NCBI GenBank assembly: GCA_009801015.1
Contig: VHZZ01003093.1
Coordinates: forward strand, 80,499-105,601
Origin: Silene noctiflora
Lineage: Eukaryota; Streptophyta; Magnoliopsida; Caryophyllales; Caryophyllaceae
DNA: 25,103 bases
Direction of reading: 5' to 3'
Below the pieces are notes generated by a model, which saw nothing but the letters and a program-made list of their open reading frames with translations, was not told the origin of the DNA and made no database searches. Below are positions 10,095-19,530 of this stretch, one piece after another. The stretch's first letter is position 1; each line of letters opens with the position of its first letter. Made by a program: the position numbers and the translations under genes.

Positions 10095-10330
10095 CCAATA
10101 TACAATTGGTCTTGCTTCAGATGAACATTTTGGTCTGAAGTAATAAGACGAGATTTTTAACCATTTTAAAGTCAAATGTGACCACTATTGAAAAATAAGT
10201 TATCATAAATTGTAACACTCATTTTACCATTATGGTTACATTTAACCAATCACATATATCTATCTGTCTGAAATTTCAGACAAAAACTGGCCGTCAGAAA
10301 CAAAAATTTACGACGAACGTATATGGCACA
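10095..10330. mobile_element. Small MITE related to the one at 12105
   Basis: It shares 'GTCTTGCTT.AGA' at the left and 'TCTGTCTGAAATTTCAGAC' near the right with the element at 12105-12285. The internal palindrome gtctgaaatttcagac lies near 10266. Edges are approximate and no target duplication could be fixed. Confidence 0.45.
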
Positions 10331-10790
10331 CGCTTAATTGAATGTTAGTGTATAATACATAGTCATATGTGATATGTCGGTCTAATCTAAGTATGTTTAG
10401 AATAAAATTAGTAAAAGTAGGACAGTTGTTCCAATGTACTTTACAGAGATATGAGTCAAATATTTGTTTGGATTGCTGCTATCCTTCCACCAACCAGCCA
10501 CTTAGGATCAAATGTGACAGTACGTAAAACAACATCCTAGGACGACGTCGAACGTGCGAATGGATTGCCATCAACATACAGTAATTACATTGCTCCAACG
10601 TTGAACTTCATTCTCCGACAAACGTGCATATAAAATTAGAAGAATCATTAGTAGCCATCTGTCAAAATGAGCTTTCTTTACTACTTAATTGTCGACATAG
10701 TTTTCTATGCATCAGGATTTTCAAGCTCTAGAAAGCTACTACGGAGTAATAATACTCTATTTAGCTTGCCAATCTTAGCCATACAAGTAT
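10331..10790. other. Non-coding DNA
   Basis: No gene, RNA or clear repeat is visible. The base composition is A+T-rich like its surroundings. Confidence 0.4.
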
Positions 10791-10871
10791 CACAACTACG
10801 ACCCTATGTGACTAATGTGATATGGTTAGTTTAAGAGTTTAACAGTTTTTATCCTTAATAACATTACATCT

Positions 10872-10927
10872 TTATCCACTCATATTCTTATATTAACTCT
10901 TATCCACTCATATTCATATATTAACTC
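10872..10927. repeat. 28-base tandem duplication
   Basis: Two copies of ttatccactcatattc plus following bases lie in direct order with a period of 28 bases. Confidence 0.8.
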
Positions 10928-10965
10928 TTGATGGGTCGCCAAGTTCCCTGACCTGCAAATCAAAT

Positions 10966-11465
10966 CAGGGCCGTTCCTGACATTTTGGAGGCCATGTACA
11001 AACATTTTTCAGGAGGCCCCTTCAACTTCATATATTATCGTTATGAAAGTAGAAAAAAATATTCAAAGAGTATTATAATCTTCATTTATAAGATAGCCGA
11101 AATTTTACATGGAATACTTCTAAAAATGTATAATTGTATTGTATAAAAATGTATATGCTTCAATAAATAATATTAATAGGCAATTGGTGTGCTAGAAAAT
11201 CCTTCAAAATGCTAGCTTAACACGTGTTCGAGCACTTGTACTAACGTAGGTAAAAAAATAGGACAAACGTAACCAATGCAAGACTTGAACACATGACCAT
11301 CAATCATGTTTGTTAGCCTCCTACCACTAAACCAATAGCAGAAGAATGATTAAATAAAATGTTGTAAACATAATATTAATGACATAAATGTTTGACGCGA
11401 TGGGGCTCCTTTGAGTTGGGGTCATGTGCAGCCGCACTGTTTGCACGGGCCCAGGGCCGACCCTG
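10966..11465. mobile_element. Non-autonomous hAT element, 500 bp
   Basis: The ends are CAGGGCCGTTCCTG on the left and, reverse complemented, CAGGGTCGGCCCTG on the right. An exact 8-base target duplication, aatcaaat, flanks it at 10958-10965 and 11466-11473. The 8-base duplication and CAGGG termini are standard for the hAT superfamily. No transposase frame is present. A tRNA-like stretch lies on the minus strand at about 11270-11345. Confidence 0.88.
11270..11345 (-). other. tRNA-like stretch inside the hAT element
   Basis: On the minus strand 'tggtttagtggtaggaggc' resembles a tRNA or SINE A box, and 'tgttcaagtcttgc' about 30 bases later resembles a degraded B box. The stem pairings of a working tRNA are not evident, so it is at best a tRNA-derived relic. 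Confidence 0.35.
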
Positions 11466-11870
11466 AATCAAATGTGGATCAAACGGATTTAAATGCTTGT
11501 CAACTCATACAAAAGGTATATACATTTGGGCCTCTATAAATATCCTTCTTGGATCCATGTGAGGTATCTCTCGCCTAACAACTCTCTCTAGAAGTAAAAT
11601 TGCTAAAACATCTAAGAAAGTCAAAGGACCCTAGCCTCAACGAGGTCCCAACCATATGTCCAAGTACTGCACTGACTTAGGCATCGGAGATGTGTGTTGT
11701 TTGCACAGGTATCACCCAAGGTCCAGTTCATCATACATCGAAAAAGAGCGCGTTACCCAACCAAGCTCGTGCAACGTTCACTTGATTGTTTTAACCCGAA
11801 ATAATTTGGCACCGTCTGTGGAACATAAAAAGTCCTGTATGTGTGGTTTGTAAAGTAAAGACAAATAAAG

Positions 11871-12104
11871 TGTTTGATTAGTTAATTAAAGGGCGCCACT
11901 ATAAAACATACTAACACCGTTTGATGGAAAGTCAGGTAAGGGTATTTTCGGAAAGAAAAAATCAAACTAATGGGTGCCATATGTAGAAAGTTAAAATGAG
12001 GTTTATCATATATAATCAGCCAAAGTTTGAGGGTAGTATGAGAAATTTCCAAAAAAAATATTATCAATCAAATTACGAGATACATTTAGTATTCTTACTA
12101 GAGT
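11871..12104. other. Non-coding A+T-rich DNA
   Basis: No gene, RNA or clear repeat is seen. Confidence 0.4.
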
Positions 12105-12285
12105 AAGTCTTGCTTAAGACGGGTCGGATCTTCAAACGGTAAAGACCTCTAACAATATGAGTAGAGGGGACAAGGTGGGCCACCCCCATGTGCTCACCTC
12201 ACTTGCCCTTGATGGGTCATTTGTAAGAGGAAATGGTATCCGTCTGAAGATTTCAGACGGATATGACGGTCTGAAATAAGAATTG
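12105..12285. mobile_element. Small MITE with GTCTTGCTTAAGACGG end
   Basis: The left end 'aagtcttgcttaagacgg' pairs imperfectly with the reverse complement of the right end 'aattcttatttcagaccg'. An internal palindrome, ccgtctgaagatttcagacgg, lies near 12239. It resembles the element at 10095-10330 in both ends. The superfamily is uncertain. Confidence 0.5.
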
Positions 12286-12554
12286 GTGTTCTTACTATTA
12301 TTAATGTTACTTTTATTATAACCGTTATTACCCTACCTACTCTCGTTGTTACTAACTTACTATTGTTACTTTCACTTAGACCTGATAAAACTGATCCACG
12401 AATGGCTTGACTCAACATCCGAACGCAAGAACCGAATTAAGCTAATTCGAATATTTATTATTACAAACTGATTATTATTCATAAAATGACTTGATAATAA
12501 TTGAGTTAGCTTAATTAGACTGAGTTTTGAACGACTCTAACTTAATTGAATTGT
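12286..12554. other. Non-coding DNA
   Basis: A+T-rich, with no gene or clear repeat. It ends at the outer inverted repeat of the foldback element. Confidence 0.4.
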
Positions 12555-12860
12555 TATATTCTGCCCCTATATTACTCATTCCGCCCCTATTTTTCATTTT
12601 AACTTTCCAACTTTGCCCTTCTCTCTATACAATATATTTCTAACATTATTCTGTATCGATTAATCAAAAATAAGTGACGGTAACTTAAATTAGATATGGA
12701 TTATCGTATTAATTACCGATGAATTAACAAAAAAAAATATTGACCTAACAAATTAATGAATTTTTTACTATGTTAGACGATTATTGATACTAGCATAAAC
12801 GATAAATAATGACGATTTAAATTGGGATAAAAATTGACTATTAAAAACGAAAAACTTTAA

Positions 12861-13261
12861 GCGGCCATAAGTTTGTGCTCGAGTGTCAGTTTTCGACAAT
12901 TTTTTTTCAAATCGTTTATTTCGACGAGACGAACACAATGGGGAAAAATTTGAAACAGTCCATTCATGTAAAACACACGAATTGACATAGGGCGATTCAT
13001 GTGGTTTACACGAACCAGCCTAGGCCAGTTCGTGTAATCCACATGAACTGGCCTAGCCCATTCGTGTGATTTACATGAACTAACTTAGGCCAATTCATGT
13101 GAATTCACATGAATCGGCCTGGGTCAGTTCGTGTTTTTCACACGAACGGGCTCACTTTCCAATTTTTTTTATTTTTTTTACCATTGTGTTCGTCTCGTAA
13201 AGTTAAGCGATTTGAAAAAAAATTCGTCAAAATCGGGCAGCCGAGCACAAAGTTATGGCCG
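12861..13261. repeat. Hairpin unit 1 of the foldback element
   Basis: The left arm at 12861-12941 (gcggccataagtttgtgctc...gacgaacacaatgg) is the imperfect reverse complement of the right arm at 13181-13261 (ccattgtgttcgtc...gagcacaaagttatggccg). Between them lie five or so smaller palindromic blocks built on 'ttcgtgtgatttacatgaac' and 'ggcctaggcc', spaced about 30-40 bases apart. Confidence 0.88.
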
Positions 13262-13373
13262 TTTGAATTTTTTTTCGTTTCTAATCGTCATTTTTGTTTT
13301 TAATTTAATCGTTTTTTATAACATAAACGATAAATAAAGACGATTTAAATTGGGATAAAAATTGAAACTTTAA

Positions 13374-13748
13374 GCAGCCATAACTTTGTGCTCAATTGTC
13401 CGTTTTCGATAATTTTTTTTTTCAAATCGCTTACTTCAACGAGACGAACGCAATTGGGAAAAAATGAAACGGTCCATTCATGTAAAACACACGAATTGAC
13501 CTAGACCGATTCATGTGGTTTACACGAACCAACCTAGGCTAGTTCGCCTAATCCACATCAACTGGTCTAGACCCATTCGTGTGATTTACATAAACTGGCC
13601 GAGGGCGATTCAAGTTTTTCACACGAATGAGCCCACTTTCCTATTTGTTTTATTTTTATTTTTTTTACCATTGTGTTCGTCTCCTAAAGTTAAGCGATTT
13701 GGAAAAAAAATCGTCAAAATCGGACACCCGAGCACAAAGTTATGGCCG
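13374..13748. repeat. Hairpin unit 2 of the foldback element
   Basis: This is a direct tandem copy of unit 1, shifted by 513 bases at the left arm and 487 at the right arm. Left arm 13374-13456; right arm 13668-13748. The inner block array is one step shorter than in unit 1. Confidence 0.88.
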
Positions 13749-14060
13749 TTTGATTTTTTCGTTTCTAATCGTCATTTTTGTTTTTGGTTTAATCGTTTTT
13801 TATTATTAATTATCGTTTAATAATATACGAATATCAACGTTACTAAAATACATAAAGAACGAAAAATGATATTTAAGGTTTTGATATTTCGAAGCGGTTT
13901 TGATTTTGTTAATTTTTTGAGCGGGTTTTTTAAATTTTGAAATCGAAATTCGAAAATATGAAAAAAACAAAAAAGTAGGGTATAAAGGAGTTTTAATAAT
14001 TCAAGGACAAGAAGGTAATATGTTAAGGGCGGAATGACTAAAAGTAGGGGCGGAATATAT

Positions 14061-14316
14061 CAAACACCGCATTGGACTCAGCTCTTGGAAAGTGAGCCTT
14101 GGCTTGAAAGAAGAGCAATAAGAAAACAAGTTTGGGCATCTATGATCCATCTCCTAAGATCTTAAGCGTCACTGCCAAATTTTCAGGTACTTTTCCCTCC
14201 TCTTCTTCTTCTTCTTCTTCTTTATCGTACATTCTTGCGTATCTGGTATACTTTTGGTACGTCTTACTGATGAATTTAGGGTTTCATTTCCAGAATTATT
14301 TCCAATTATTGTTATA
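14061..14316 (+). promoter_or_regulatory. BRK1: BRICK1 5' untranslated region with probable intron
   Basis: Between the foldback element and the start codon lies a probable leader. 'ttttcag/gtactttt' at 14187 is a good donor and 'tttcatttccag/aatt' at 14293 a good acceptor, which gives a 107-base leader intron. That intron contains a (TCT)n run at about 14201-14222. Leader introns are common in plant housekeeping genes. No convincing TATA box is seen in the 50 bases left between the foldback element and the leader. Transcript data would settle the start. Confidence 0.5.
14201..14222. repeat. (TCT)n microsatellite
   Basis: About seven TCT units lie in a row within the probable leader intron of the BRICK1 gene. 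Confidence 0.9.
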
Positions 14317-16984
14317 ATGTCGAAATCAGGAGGAATTACGAATGCGGTTAATGTTGGAATAGCAGTTCAAGCTGATTGGGAAAATCGCGAATTCATTTCT
14401 CACATTTCTCTCAACATCCGCCGTCTCTTCGATTTCCTTGTCCAATTTGGTACGAACTATACTGTATTAATCTGCACTCACTTCTCTTTTTTGTTTTTGC
14501 ATCTTGGGCTATAAATCAAGTTTACAATCTCGTTTTCTACCTGTTTAATGTTTCTCTAAGTAGTTGTACTTCTAGCAGCGATTTGGATCTCATCCTTGGC
14601 CTTGTCTAAGTGGGGGGATCATCCTTGTATGGAAGTTAAACTGAGTTTTCGTATTCATCGACATAGATGTTAAGGGCTTGTTTGGATTCAGGGATTTGGA
14701 GGGAAAAGAAGGGGATGGGGAGCAAGGGATATAAAATCCCTTGTTGTTTGGCAAATAAGGGTGGAGGAAAACGTATCTAGAGGGATCCATTTTCCCTAAG
14801 GTTGTGTTTGGATTGAGGGGTTTGGAGGGAAAAGAAAGGGAGGGAGAGTAGGGGATATAAAATCTCCTGTTTGAATAGCAAAAAAGGGGTGGAGGGAAAT
14901 GGAGGGGGAGAGATTTGAAGGGATCTATTTTCCCTCCTCAAATCAAAATCTCTTCACAAGAGGCAAGATTTGGAAGAAAATTGTATCCACACACCCAAAT
15001 CCCATTAGCCCTCCCCTTCCTTTACCTCCCTTTCTCTTCCCTCCTTCCCCCTCCCCTCCCCTCCCCTCCCCTCCCTTCCCCTCCACTTTTTCTATCCAAA
15101 CACACCCTAAATCCCTCCATCATAGGGAAGATTCAGAGGAAAATTGTATCCAACCACCCTTACCCATTTCCTTTCCCCGTCCCCGTCCCCGTCCCCTCCC
15201 ATTTCCTTCTATTTTCCTAACCAAACAAGCCCTACATGTCATTGTGTCCAAAATGGGTGAGTACTTGGATGAGTATCTTTCGTAATTGCCCCTCCACATT
15301 GAGAAGGGTCAATTGTTGTTGTTATGGTGTTAGGGAATTACGGCAATGGGGAAATATGGGATAAAATAGATTGTTTGTGGTTGTAAATCAATGTAGTAGC
15401 GTATTACTTTTGTTATTTAAAAACTTCCTTTCACCGTGATCTTCTCTTATTCTATGGAATTACAAATAATTGACTGAGCTTTAACTATTATCTTACGCTC
15501 CTTTGTTCGTTAAGGTTCTCACATGCTCCCTACCATTCACAAGAAAAGCACCCAGTTCCATTTTCGCCTCATTCATCAGATAAGCACCATTTTCTTCAAT
15601 GGCCAAAACTAAGTTTAATTTATGACCAATATACCCTTCTTTGTACTCTATAATTCCAGCCTGAACCCCAACTTCACTAGAATTTCTCATAGAATTTCTC
15701 ATAGAGTTATAAACCCACACCACAAACCCCAAAACCACTTGGCACCACCAGCTCCCCCACGACCCCACCACAAGCCCCTCAACCACGTGATACCACCAGC
15801 TCCACAGTCCACACCACAACCCCCCCAATCAGACTACTGCATCTCATCACCCACACAGCTCCACCACTAACTAAAGCCACCACCATCGCAACCCTCCTCT
15901 AACCCCGAAAGTATCACCATCCTCGTCAACCACCATCTAACACCTCCTAACATATTTTGGCTTAAAATGAGATGTTTGAATGTCGTACCCTTGTCCGAGT
16001 GTTGTGCGTTGGATATGGATACGCGAGGAATTATGAAGTCGGCGTAACATAACCTACAACCCCCCGATGAACTCTTCCTGACCTAGATCTACATCACTCT
16101 TGCCTTCTATGACCTAGATCTACAGAGCCCTTTTTTTCGGGGGGGGAGGGGGGTGTTAAATGGTGTGCGTGTGGGGTCGGGCGTGGTGGTCAGGGGTGGG
16201 GGTGACGATTCTGGCAACGCCGGTGATGAAGGTAGTCGGCCTTCCTGACAACGCTGGCAGTTTAGGTTGCATTTAGTGGGGGTGGGGAATGTGGTGGGGT
16301 GCTGTGGGGTGATAGATAAAGAGTATATTGGGTAATATAGGTAAAGGGAATTTTGGTAACTGTACCTGTTTAGGTTGTTTCTCCTAAATTTTTGTGCCAA
16401 ATGTAATGGCCCTTTCCTGTTGCATGGGCGGGAGTCAAATAGTAAGTGAGCTAAGTGGAAGAGTAACCCCTCTTTAAAGACGACTGGTTCTTTATTTAAA
16501 GGGAGACAATGAGAATTCTTTCTGTATTTCAGCCCCTAAAATTTTTTCGTAGTACTACTGCGTATGACTGAAACATTATTGGAGCATAGGGAGTGTATAT
16601 TTTGTTACAACATAGGGAGTGTATATTTTGTTACAAATTATCGACATCCTTGGCAATAAAAGTTTTGTTGGATGAATTGCCGATCATCATGCCGACCCTT
16701 TTCTTGTTACTCTGTGTGTCAGCCTAATATTTATGAACTTGAAATGCTTATGCGGTTTCGCTATTGATCTTTTTGCATACTGAGTTGTAGCAATTCTTTA
16801 TAAACATGGCTGTTATAGTGCTTCAAAGTTAGGTTGACATCTTATGTAATAATTCACTTCAGAGGCAACGACGAAGAGCAAATTGGCATCACTTAACGAG
16901 AAACTGGACACACTCGAGCGGCGTCTTGAAATGCTCGAGGTTCAAGTGAGTAGTGCATCAGCAAACCCGTCTCTGTTTAATTGA
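14317..16984 (+). CDS. BRK1: BRICK1 (HSPC300), SCAR/WAVE complex subunit
   Basis: The coding exons are 14317-14449 and 16863-16984, joined across a 2413-base GT-AG intron (donor gtacga, acceptor cttcag) that splits codon 45. The 84-residue product matches the whole of plant BRICK1. It has the near-invariant 'GGITNAVNVGIAVQADWENR' block at residues 5-24, then 'EFISHISLN' and 'RRLFDFLVQF'. A coiled coil follows at about 47-73, with leucines at 52, 55, 59, 62, 66 and 69 in a 3-4 heptad pattern, and the tail ends 'ANPSLFN'. In plants BRICK1 stabilises SCAR proteins and so supports ARP2/3-driven actin branching, needed for trichome and pavement-cell shape. The start is the first ATG after the leader acceptor, and the family begins at the same place. 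Length is normal for the family. Nothing in it looks broken, and it is probably a working gene. Confidence 0.95.
14672..15233. mobile_element. Tourist-like MITE in the BRICK1 intron (outer)
   Basis: The ends are AGGGCTTGTTTGG at 14672 and CCAAACAAGCCCT at 15221-15233, an exact inverted pair. The body is purine-rich then pyrimidine-rich, including (CCCCTC)n-like runs near 15047-15075. It contains a second, related element at 14802-15113. GTTTGG-type ends suggest PIF/Harbinger. The outer target duplication is not clear. Confidence 0.75.
14802..15113. mobile_element. Tourist-like MITE nested inside its relative (inner)
   Basis: The ends are GGTTGTGTTTGGAT and, at the right, ATCCAAACACACC, flanked by TAA at both sides, the usual 3-base duplication of PIF/Harbinger. 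Its left body (ggtttggagggaaaagaaagg, then ggggatataaaatc) repeats that of the outer element (14693-14740), so one family member landed in another. Confidence 0.75.
15234..15480. other. BRICK1 intron, unremarkable
   Basis: Plain intron sequence with no element or gene seen. Confidence 0.4.
15481..16440. other. BRICK1 intron block with C-rich then G-rich halves
   Basis: About 15700-15950 is rich in CCACCA and ACCCC on the + strand, and about 16138-16310 is rich in GGTGG and GGGG. This mirror-image composition fits a decayed foldback element. The outer parts (gaccaatataccct near 15623; gggtaatataggt near 16330) pair weakly. A G-run of 14 Gs with one A lies at about 16139-16153. A 12-base direct repeat (agaatttctcat) lies near 15680-15703. 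Ends and family could not be fixed. Confidence 0.4.
16585..16636. repeat. 26-base tandem duplication in the BRICK1 intron
   Basis: Two identical copies of a 26-base unit beginning catagggagtgtatattttg lie head to tail. Confidence 0.95.
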
Positions 16985-17434
16985 CGTGCATGAATAATGG
17001 AAAGGAGAGGGTGTTGGTATCTCGTAACATGTCAATGTGACAAGTACTCTGGTAGTTGAATTACGAAATGTAGATGAAAAGCAGCTTATCCTTGTATCTA
17101 GCCTAGGAATCTTTAGAATGATATTGTACGACTTCCAACTTATTAGGTACTGTGACTTTGATTCTGGCTTGTAAATTCACAATTTAAGAATTACTGTAAC
17201 TGCTGTAGCCTGGTGTCATCCACTCAGATAGTTCTAGTACAGTTTAATTGTACCAAATTATTATTTTTAGTACTGATTAAGGGTCTCTTGTCGACAACTG
17301 TCATAATGTTCTTGTTATTATAAGAGGTGAGTTTTCGTCTTGAAGTTTCAGCAACTCTAATTTGGTCCACCAATAAACTGCTTAGCCTGTATGTCTACAC
17401 AGTCCATTGTCAACCACAGATCCCTCCACCGAGA
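16985..17434 (+). other. Probable BRICK1 3' untranslated region and spacer
   Basis: The first 200 or so bases after the BRICK1 stop are probably its 3' untranslated region. No exact cleavage site can be read; several weak A-rich signals are present. The rest is spacer with no other gene. Confidence 0.4.
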
Positions 17435-17700
17435 TCAAAGATATGCCATTAAGCACTTTGTTGATTTGAATTTTGTAACAGTTGCAATGAGCAATCTACT
17501 GTCCCGAACAGTGATCTCCAAACCTGAATTTGGCTGCACTGTGAGCAACTTCTGTCCATGCACATTAGAAATATCATCATTTGTGGCGTCTTCATAAACA
17601 ACACGTTATCTGCATAGCAAACCCAAGTTTTCTCCTCCAATACTGCTGTTTGACTTGATTTCAGTCTTTCAGAACTCGAAAACTGTATATCTTCCTCATT
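17435..17700 (-). pseudogene. Coding-like fragment of an unrecognised host gene
   Basis: On the minus strand, from 17700 down, one frame is open through 'EEDIQFSSSERLKSSQ' and 'LEEKTWVCYADN'. From about 17600 the coding look shifts to the next frame (YEDATNDDISNVHGQK, then LLTVQPNSGLEITVRDSRLL, then IATVTKFKSTKCL) up to a stop at 17435. The mixed polar composition and lack of repeats look like real protein. The one-base shift and the lack of a start or flanking exons point to a broken fragment. I do not recognise the family. No splice sites between the two frames would mend it as an intron. Confidence 0.4.
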
Positions 17701-18709
17701 GGATAACTGATTAACCGACCCCCACTTGAATCAACTTCTCATGCATATCACCTAGACCAAGTAATGCAATCAATCTATTACATTCCAAGCTTTTGTTTTC
17801 TCGTTTCATTTGCATCAGCATTCAGAACAGATGATTTCAGCATTAAGCCTCCCTTCATATGATTAAATCATTCTCACATTTTACCAACCATCACTTGAAC
17901 CTCCTTTAATCTAAACCCTTTTTAAATGAAGTACACAAATAGGATAGAAATTCTTCATGTCGACTAGGTTGCAAGGTTGATTAAGATGATTACCGCCTTG
18001 TGGTAATTTTCCCGTGTAGGTTTCATGCATCTTCTTTCAACAGTTGGTTATAGTACATGTCCAGCTTTTGCAAACTCTCGGTTGTTATAGTTTTGGCTGT
18101 CATTCAAGTATGATTCGTGTGATTTCAAGTTGTGGCTATGACGGAGTGAGTGGTTGAAATGAATCTCCTGTAAAAATCACACTCAAATTTAAATTAAAGC
18201 TCACCCTAAAAACGTTGACACTATAACTCAAATCTTCACCAAAACAAAATGACATGTTTGTTTTTGTATATTTCCATTTAATTACTCTTGGGTGATTTAG
18301 AATTGAGTCACTTATGGGATCGTTTGATTTCCGATCGATCATTTTTGACTAAGTTACGTTTAGCAAAGTTCATATCTAAGTAATGTAGTCCCATCAATTT
18401 AAATTTGAAATTGAAGCTTTACCCAAGCTGTTGAATTTAGGTTATTTTATGGTTTGAAATTTGGATAATGATTATTAGGTTGGATTAATGTCGTCGGATC
18501 AAGTCTTAACTCTTCGGTCTCAAGATACTTAACCATATGACACCGACTGTTGAACCATTCATTGAATAAAAAATCACATGATGGAGATGGTTGCCTAGAA
18601 AACATTTAGGTCCTGTTCTTGTCGGCTTAATTTCAACTCTCATTTTAACTTACTTAAGTCCGGTTCACCACAAATAGGATCCTACAACCAGATGTATAAA
18701 AACATTGTA
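17701..18709. other. Intergenic DNA
   Basis: No gene is supported on either strand. The minus-strand reading upstream of the fragment at 17435-17700 has short peptide-like runs but several stops. No clear element ends are visible. Confidence 0.4.
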
Positions 18710-18839
18710 CATCAGACCCATATAATGTATAATTAACTATCTATAGCTCAATAGAAAGGAAAAATAAAAATCTACATCAGGCTCATATAATGTATAATTA
18801 ACTATCTATAGCTCAATAGAAAGGAAAAATAAAAATCTA
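18710..18839. repeat. 65-base tandem duplication
   Basis: Two nearly identical 65-base copies lie head to tail, beginning 'catcag(a/g)c(c/t)catataatg'. Only two or three bases differ, which points to a recent event. Confidence 0.93.
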
Positions 18840-19079
18840 CGATCATCAACAACTTAAAACCCTTCTATAATTCTCTCTAATGACAGTGACAACAAACCCC
18901 ACTTTCCCCTAACTTTGATTCTAAGATGGTTGAAGGGAAGCAATAATTGACATCATCGTCACGGAGGAAAAATGCATATAACAATATTCCGCTGAATGAA
19001 ACACTTCTCGAGATAAAAATATTGAACCAGATTTGTACGACGTTAAATTTTGTTGATATATTAAGCGTTTAAAAATACC

Positions 19080-19530
19080 AGCTATTATGAAAAGAATACG
19101 AGCTACAAAATTCGAACATATAAAAATATGAGCTAATGTAAAAAAAATAAGAGCTTAAGAAGATCACAAACTCAAAAATACGAGCTATTAAGATAAGAAT
19201 ATGAGCTAATGTAAAAAAAATACGAGTTTAAGATGATCATGAACTTAAAAATACTAGCAACATAAGAATACGAGCTATTAAGATAAAAATATGAGCTAAT
19301 GTAAAAAGAATATGAGCTATATATAAAACTAATCGAGCTAATGTAAGAGAAAACGAGCTAATTAACAAATACGCTGAAATTCTACAAAAATAAAACAATT
19401 CACAAGATGAAAAAATGAATTAATAAGTCGAGCTATAAATAAAACTATTCGAGCTAATAATAGAGAAAACGAGCTAATTAACAAATACGCTGAAGTTCGT
19501 TAAAAATAAAACAATTCGTGTGATGATTAA
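19080..19530. repeat. Degenerate AGCT-rich repeat array
   Basis: An A+T-rich stretch carries about fifteen 'gagcta' cores in units of the form (t)acgagctattaagataa and atgagctaatgtaaaaa. A longer higher-order unit is also duplicated: gagaaaacgagctaattaac, then aaatacgctgaa and aaaataaaacaattc, at about 19350 and 19462. It ends about 160 bases before the start codon of the plastid-protein gene, so it overlaps that gene's likely promoter. Confidence 0.8.

Larger units (their letters stand above)
10791..11870 (+). mobile_element. Ty3/gypsy LTR and leader relic, split by a hAT element
   Basis: The 3' part carries 'ttggcaccgtctgtggaa' (11806-11823), a close variant of the TTGGCGCCGTCTGTGG sequence at the LTR-to-leader junction of many Tat/Athila-lineage elements. 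A TATA-like 'ctataaatat' lies near 11533. The hAT element at 10966-11465 interrupts the relic. The left edge is not certain. No gag or pol follows, so the element is reduced to its end. Confidence 0.45.
12555..14060. mobile_element. Large foldback element, 1.5 kb
   Basis: The outer inverted repeats read tatattctgcccctat and, a few bases on, cattccgcccctattttt at the left. The right end reverse complemented reads tatattccgcccctac then cattccgcccttaac, so each end carries a doubled 'CCGCCCCTA' block. Inside are two tandem hairpin units (12861-13261 and 13374-13748). No transposase is present, and open frames inside are by-products of the repeats. It ends about 50 bases before the probable transcribed region of the BRICK1 gene. 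I could not fix a target duplication, so the superfamily is open; a Mutator-like or other foldback MITE is possible. Confidence 0.7.

Noticed and set aside
13515-13820. Open frame of 101 codons in the foldback element
   Set aside because: It arises from the repeated palindromic units and a T-rich stretch; similar frames occur in the other copy, and the composition is not protein-like.
14899-15285. Open frame of 128 codons rich in proline in the BRICK1 intron
   Set aside because: It covers the pyrimidine-rich body of the nested MITEs; the proline run is a by-product of CCCCTC repeats.
15493-15828. Minus-strand open frame of 111 codons
   Set aside because: Its Trp/Gly/Val-rich start comes from the CCACCA-rich strand bias, and no domain is recognised.
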